Shown: positions 12,364 to 15,158 of the stretch, piece by piece
Layout: every line of letters begins with the position of its first letter
Numbering within the stretch: position 1 is the first letter of the stretch
From: Candidatus Bathyarchaeota archaeon
Lineage (GTDB): Archaea; Thermoproteota; Bathyarchaeia; 40CM-2-53-6; FEN-987
Reading direction: 5' to 3'
Length of the DNA: 15,158 nt
NCBI GenBank assembly: GCA_023247835.1
Contig: JAHFFU010000001.1
Span: 2,918-18,075 of the forward strand
Translations under genes and position numbers: made by a program
Notes under the pieces: model-generated
Seen by the model: only the letters and a program-made list of their open reading frames with translations
What the model was told of the DNA's origin: nothing
Database searches by the model: none

Positions 12364-13863
12364 TCACCAACCTTGCTTGTGATCCGCCCTCAGTTGAGTT
12401 CTCGCAGCCATCCGCCACTTGGAGGTCTGGCTTTCAGCGGAGGAGGTCATGTGAGGCGGATTCTTCAGTCTGCCCGCCGCAGCTACTACGGCTGCGAACT
12501 TCTCCAAGTCGAGGAGATTCGAGTTCACGCGTGGCAGTATTTCATTCAAGTAGGTCGTGTTGAAGTCGCCTCGAATAAAGCGGCCATCACGCATAAGCTC
12601 TCTGTGAAGAGGAATTGTCGTTGGGACACCGACGATTTCGATTTCCTCTAGAGCGCCTCTCATGCGCCGGATTGCTTCCGCCCGGTTCCGCCCCCACGCT
12701 GCAAGTTTGGCAACCATCGAGTCGTAATACTCCGGGATGGTGCACCCTGAAAAGAGAGCTGAATCGACACGTATGCCCGGCCCAGTCGGGGGTAGGTATT
12801 GGCTCACGGTGCCCGGCGACGGAACGAAATTTCTTCGCAGATCTTCTGCGTTAATTCGACAGTTGATTGCCCAGCCGTCAACTTTCACCTCATTTTGCGA
12901 CAGCTCTAGAGACGAGGTCGATGCAACCTTCAGTTGTTCCTCCACGATGTCGATGCCGGTTGTGAGTTCGGTTACGAGATGTTCAACTTGCAGCCGCTTG
13001 TTCACTTCAAGAAAGTAGAACCTCCCAGACTCGTCTAGCAGAAACTCAACTGTACCCACATTCGTGTACCCTGCCGCCAACAGTCCCTTCTTGGCAGCAT
13101 GATTCAGTTGCTTCCTAAGATTCTCGTTTACTGCGACCGAGGGGGCTTCTTCAAGAAGCTTCTGATGCCTCCGCTGTATGCTACATTCTCGCTCTCCTAA
13201 AATCACGACTTTACCGTGCTTATCGGAGATTGCCTGAATCTCGACGTGACGAGGGTTCTTCAGCCGTTTTTCTATGTATACCGCTTCCCTGCCAAACGCC
13301 GAAAGGGACTCCAATCTCGTGACCCTGAAGAATCTGCGCACCTCATCGGCTGTCTTTGCAATTCGCATTCCACGACCACCACCGCCGTAGACCGCCTTCA
13401 AAATGATTGGGTAACCGATTTCCTCGGCAACCCTCACCGCCCCATTCTCGTCCTCGACGGGTTCGTCGCTACCAGGAATGACGGGCACTCCAACTTGCCT
13501 CATAGTCTTTCTCGCAAGAAGTTTGTTGCCAAGTTTCTCCAGAGCAGCCTCCGTGGGACCGACGAAGGTGAGGTTACTTTCCTCGCAGGCCTTTACAAAA
13601 GCGACTTCTTCTGCCAGGAAGCCGTACCCAGGATGGACTGCGTCGCAGCCAGTTTCCACGGCGGCGTCGACAAGCTTTGGGATGTTGAGGTAGGTATCAG
13701 CAGGGATTGCTCCGCCGAGGGAGTACCTTTCATCAGCATAGCGTAAAGGAAGGGACTCTCTGTCGGGATCCGAATACACCAGCACCGTGCGAATCCCGAG
13801 TTTTCGGCACGTTCGAATGATACGTAGCGCGATCTCGCCTCGGTTTGCAATAAGCAGCTTCAT
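12364..13863 (-). CDS. accC: Biotin carboxylase subunit of acyl-CoA carboxylase
   Basis: A 499-residue ATP-grasp enzyme that carboxylates biotin with bicarbonate and ATP. Motifs in order: LLIANRGEIALRI at the N-terminus, HPGYGFLAE, the glycine-rich ATP loop GGGGRGMR (about 160-167), ERECSIQRRHQK, EVNKRLQVEH (about 286-295) and YYDSMVAKL. The catalytic Asn, Arg, Val and Glu of the EVNxRxQVEH motif are kept, but the usual Thr is Lys and the usual Pro after VEH is Leu. ATG at 13863 gives the normal start. A GTG at 13938 would add 25 residues and overlap the upstream stop by 4 nt (GTGA), so it cannot be excluded. It is the middle gene of the carboxylase operon. Confidence 0.93.
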   Translation of the reverse strand: MKLLIANRGEIALRIIRTCRKLGIRTVLVYSDPDRESLPLRYADERYSLGGAIPADTYLNIPKLVDAAVETGCDAVHPGYGFLAEEVAFVKACEESNLTFVGPTEAALEKLGNKLLARKTMRQVGVPVIPGSDEPVEDENGAVRVAEEIGYPIILKAVYGGGGRGMRIAKTADEVRRFFRVTRLESLSAFGREAVYIEKRLKNPRHVEIQAISDKHGKVVILGERECSIQRRHQKLLEEAPSVAVNENLRKQLNHAAKKGLLAAGYTNVGTVEFLLDESGRFYFLEVNKRLQVEHLVTELTTGIDIVEEQLKVASTSSLELSQNEVKVDGWAINCRINAEDLRRNFVPSPGTVSQYLPPTGPGIRVDSALFSGCTIPEYYDSMVAKLAAWGRNRAEAIRRMRGALEEIEIVGVPTTIPLHRELMRDGRFIRGDFNTTYLNEILPRVNSNLLDLEKFAAVVAAAGRLKNPPHMTSSAESQTSKWRMAARTQLRADHKQGW

Positions 13864-13934
13864 TTTCAAGTGTGGTAGACCCTCAGGCGTTGCTCTGACG
13901 GCCGTTTCATTTCGCCGGCCACTTGGGGACCTCG

Positions 13935-15158
13935 TCACAGCGGAGGGTTCCCGTGCTTCCTGAAAGGTCTCAACTCGCGCTTATTCAACGACGCTTCAAG
14001 TGCGCGTATGAGTTTTGGGCGAGTCTCCTGAGGTTCGATCACGTCATCGATGTACCCGCGTCCCGCAGCCACGTACGGATTCGCGAACTTGTCGCGATAA
14101 TCGTCCAACAACTTGTTGACCGTGCTTTTATCAGCGGACTGTGCGATCTGCTTCCTGTAGATTATTTTGACAGCGCCCTCAGGTCCCATGACGGCAATCT
14201 CCGCAGTGGGCCACGCGAAGTTGAAATCTGCCCTGATATGTTTGCTTCCGAGAACGTCATACGCCCCTCCGTACGCCTTACGGACAATGACGGTTAGCTT
14301 CGGTACAGTAGCCTCACAATAGGCGTACAACAGTTTGGAACCGTTCCTGATGATGCCGGAATGTTCTTGATCTACCCCAGGAAGAAAGCCTGGTACATCA
14401 ACAAACGTTAGGATCGGGATGTTAAAGGAATCACAGAACCGTATGAACCGGGCGGCTTTGATTGAGGAATTATTGTCCAGTGCTCCTGCGTAGTGTTTCG
14501 GTTGGTTTGCAACGATTCCGACGCTCCGGCCATCGAGGCGCCCTAACCCCACGATTATGTTCGGCGCCCATTGTTGCTGGACCTCTAAGAAACTTCCTGT
14601 ATCTATGATTCTTTGAATAATCTCCTTCATGTCATATGGTCGGTCGCGATCCGAAGGCACGATGGAGGCTAGCTCATAGTCCATTCTGTTAGGGTCATCA
14701 CCTGTTTTGACGACGGGAGGATCTTCCAAGTTGTTCTGCGGGACATAGGATAGGACTGCTTTGATCAGCTGTATCGCCGAAGTTTCGTCCGAGGCGAAGA
14801 AATGCGAAACGCCAGAGGTTTGGCTATGTACCGAAGCACCACCTAGAGTTTCAAAGGTCACATCTTCTTCAAGAACCGATTTGACCACATCAGGTCCTGT
14901 CACGAACATGTAACTTGTCTTATCGACCATGATTATGAAATCGGTAAGTGCAGGCGAATAAACCGCCCCCCCGGCGCAGGGCCCCAGTACGGCCGAAATC
15001 TGGGGGACGACGCCGCTCGCGAGTACGTTTCTGTAGAAAATTTCTGCATATCCGCCAAGGCTTACGACGCCCTCTTGAATTCGCGCACCACCAGAGTCGT
15101 TTAGGCCTATTATCGGGGCTCCCACCTTCATCGCGTGGTCCATTATCTTGCACACTTT
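13935..15158 (-). CDS. pccB: Carboxyltransferase subunit, probable propionyl-CoA carboxylase (5' partial)
   Basis: The 407 residues seen are the main part of a crotonase-fold carboxyltransferase that moves CO2 from carboxybiotin to an acyl-CoA. Motifs include GLNDSGGARIQEGV, GPCAGGAVYSPALTDF, FVDVPGFLPG and FNFAWPTAEIAVMG. Family length is about 515, and the frame is open to the right edge, so about 110 N-terminal residues lie outside; the GTG at 15155 is an internal codon. In GGAYDVLGSK the Asp (codon 14256-14258) is at the position that distinguishes Streptomyces PccB (Asp422) from AccB (Ile), which favours propionyl-CoA, although archaeal enzymes often use both acetyl- and propionyl-CoA. 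It is first of the three carboxylase genes visible in this window. Confidence 0.92.
   Translation of the reverse strand, partial: KVCKIMDHAMKVGAPIIGLNDSGGARIQEGVVSLGGYAEIFYRNVLASGVVPQISAVLGPCAGGAVYSPALTDFIIMVDKTSYMFVTGPDVVKSVLEEDVTFETLGGASVHSQTSGVSHFFASDETSAIQLIKAVLSYVPQNNLEDPPVVKTGDDPNRMDYELASIVPSDRDRPYDMKEIIQRIIDTGSFLEVQQQWAPNIIVGLGRLDGRSVGIVANQPKHYAGALDNNSSIKAARFIRFCDSFNIPILTFVDVPGFLPGVDQEHSGIIRNGSKLLYAYCEATVPKLTVIVRKAYGGAYDVLGSKHIRADFNFAWPTAEIAVMGPEGAVKIIYRKQIAQSADKSTVNKLLDDYRDKFANPYVAAGRGYIDDVIEPQETRPKLIRALEASLNKRELRPFRKHGNPPL

Noticed and set aside
13216..13746. 176-codon plus-strand frame opposite biotin carboxylase
   Set aside because: It is a mirror of a highly conserved gene with no recognisable product, and it has no credible start region.

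Overview
The window looks like a piece of a heterotrophic archaeal chromosome. The archaeal signs are TATA-like boxes at the spacing expected for archaeal promoters (one of them placed for a leaderless transcript), acyl-CoA mutase encoded as separate large and small subunits, thiolases paired with zinc-ribbon/OB-fold (DUF35) proteins, a three-gene acyl-CoA carboxylase, and a stand-alone Lrp/AsnC ligand-binding (RAM) protein. TTG and GTG starts are common. The gene content fits Thermoproteota, perhaps a non-ammonia-oxidising Nitrososphaeria lineage. That placement is an inference and is not shown by any marker gene here.

Layout: (1) 2-2141, plus strand: a B12-dependent acyl-CoA mutase large subunit, cut by the left edge, followed by its B12-binding small subunit, whose reading frame is broken by a 17-nt insertion in the cobalamin-binding loop. 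(2) 2160-5450, minus strand: a tight four-gene operon of two divergent thiolase-fold proteins, both without the catalytic Cys, and two DUF35 proteins. (3) 5451-5702: divergent control region with palindromes. (4) 5703-7342, plus strand: a catalytically complete SCP2-type thiolase overlapping its own DUF35 partner. (5) 7343-7669: non-coding region with a GC-rich hairpin, one copy of a ~40-nt repeat, and a TATA box inside inverted repeats. (6) 7670-10691, plus strand: a B12-independent methionine synthase split into two directly abutting genes, then methylenetetrahydrofolate reductase. (7) 10966-11124: a 52-residue Cys-rich mini-protein. (8) 11148-11669, minus strand: a tandem RAM-domain protein with its own promoter, and the second repeat copy just upstream. 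(9) 11841-15158, minus strand: biotin carboxyl carrier, biotin carboxylase and carboxyltransferase (cut by the right edge), probably propionyl-CoA carboxylase.

How it fits together: sections 1-4 and 9 are short-chain and branched acyl-CoA metabolism. The mutase carries Phe and Gln at the two positions that are Tyr and Arg in methylmalonyl-CoA mutase, which is the isobutyryl-CoA mutase signature. It probably links isobutyryl-CoA (for example from valine) to butyryl-CoA, and the complete thiolase could act at the acetoacetyl-CoA step. The carboxylase would handle propionyl-CoA. Section 6 is a one-carbon/methionine unit. The best candidate for an undescribed system is the operon in section 2: two non-equivalent, Cys-less thiolase paralogues with two DUF35 partners, resembling in logic the Ltp2-DUF35 retro-aldolases of steroid side-chain degradation rather than thiolases.
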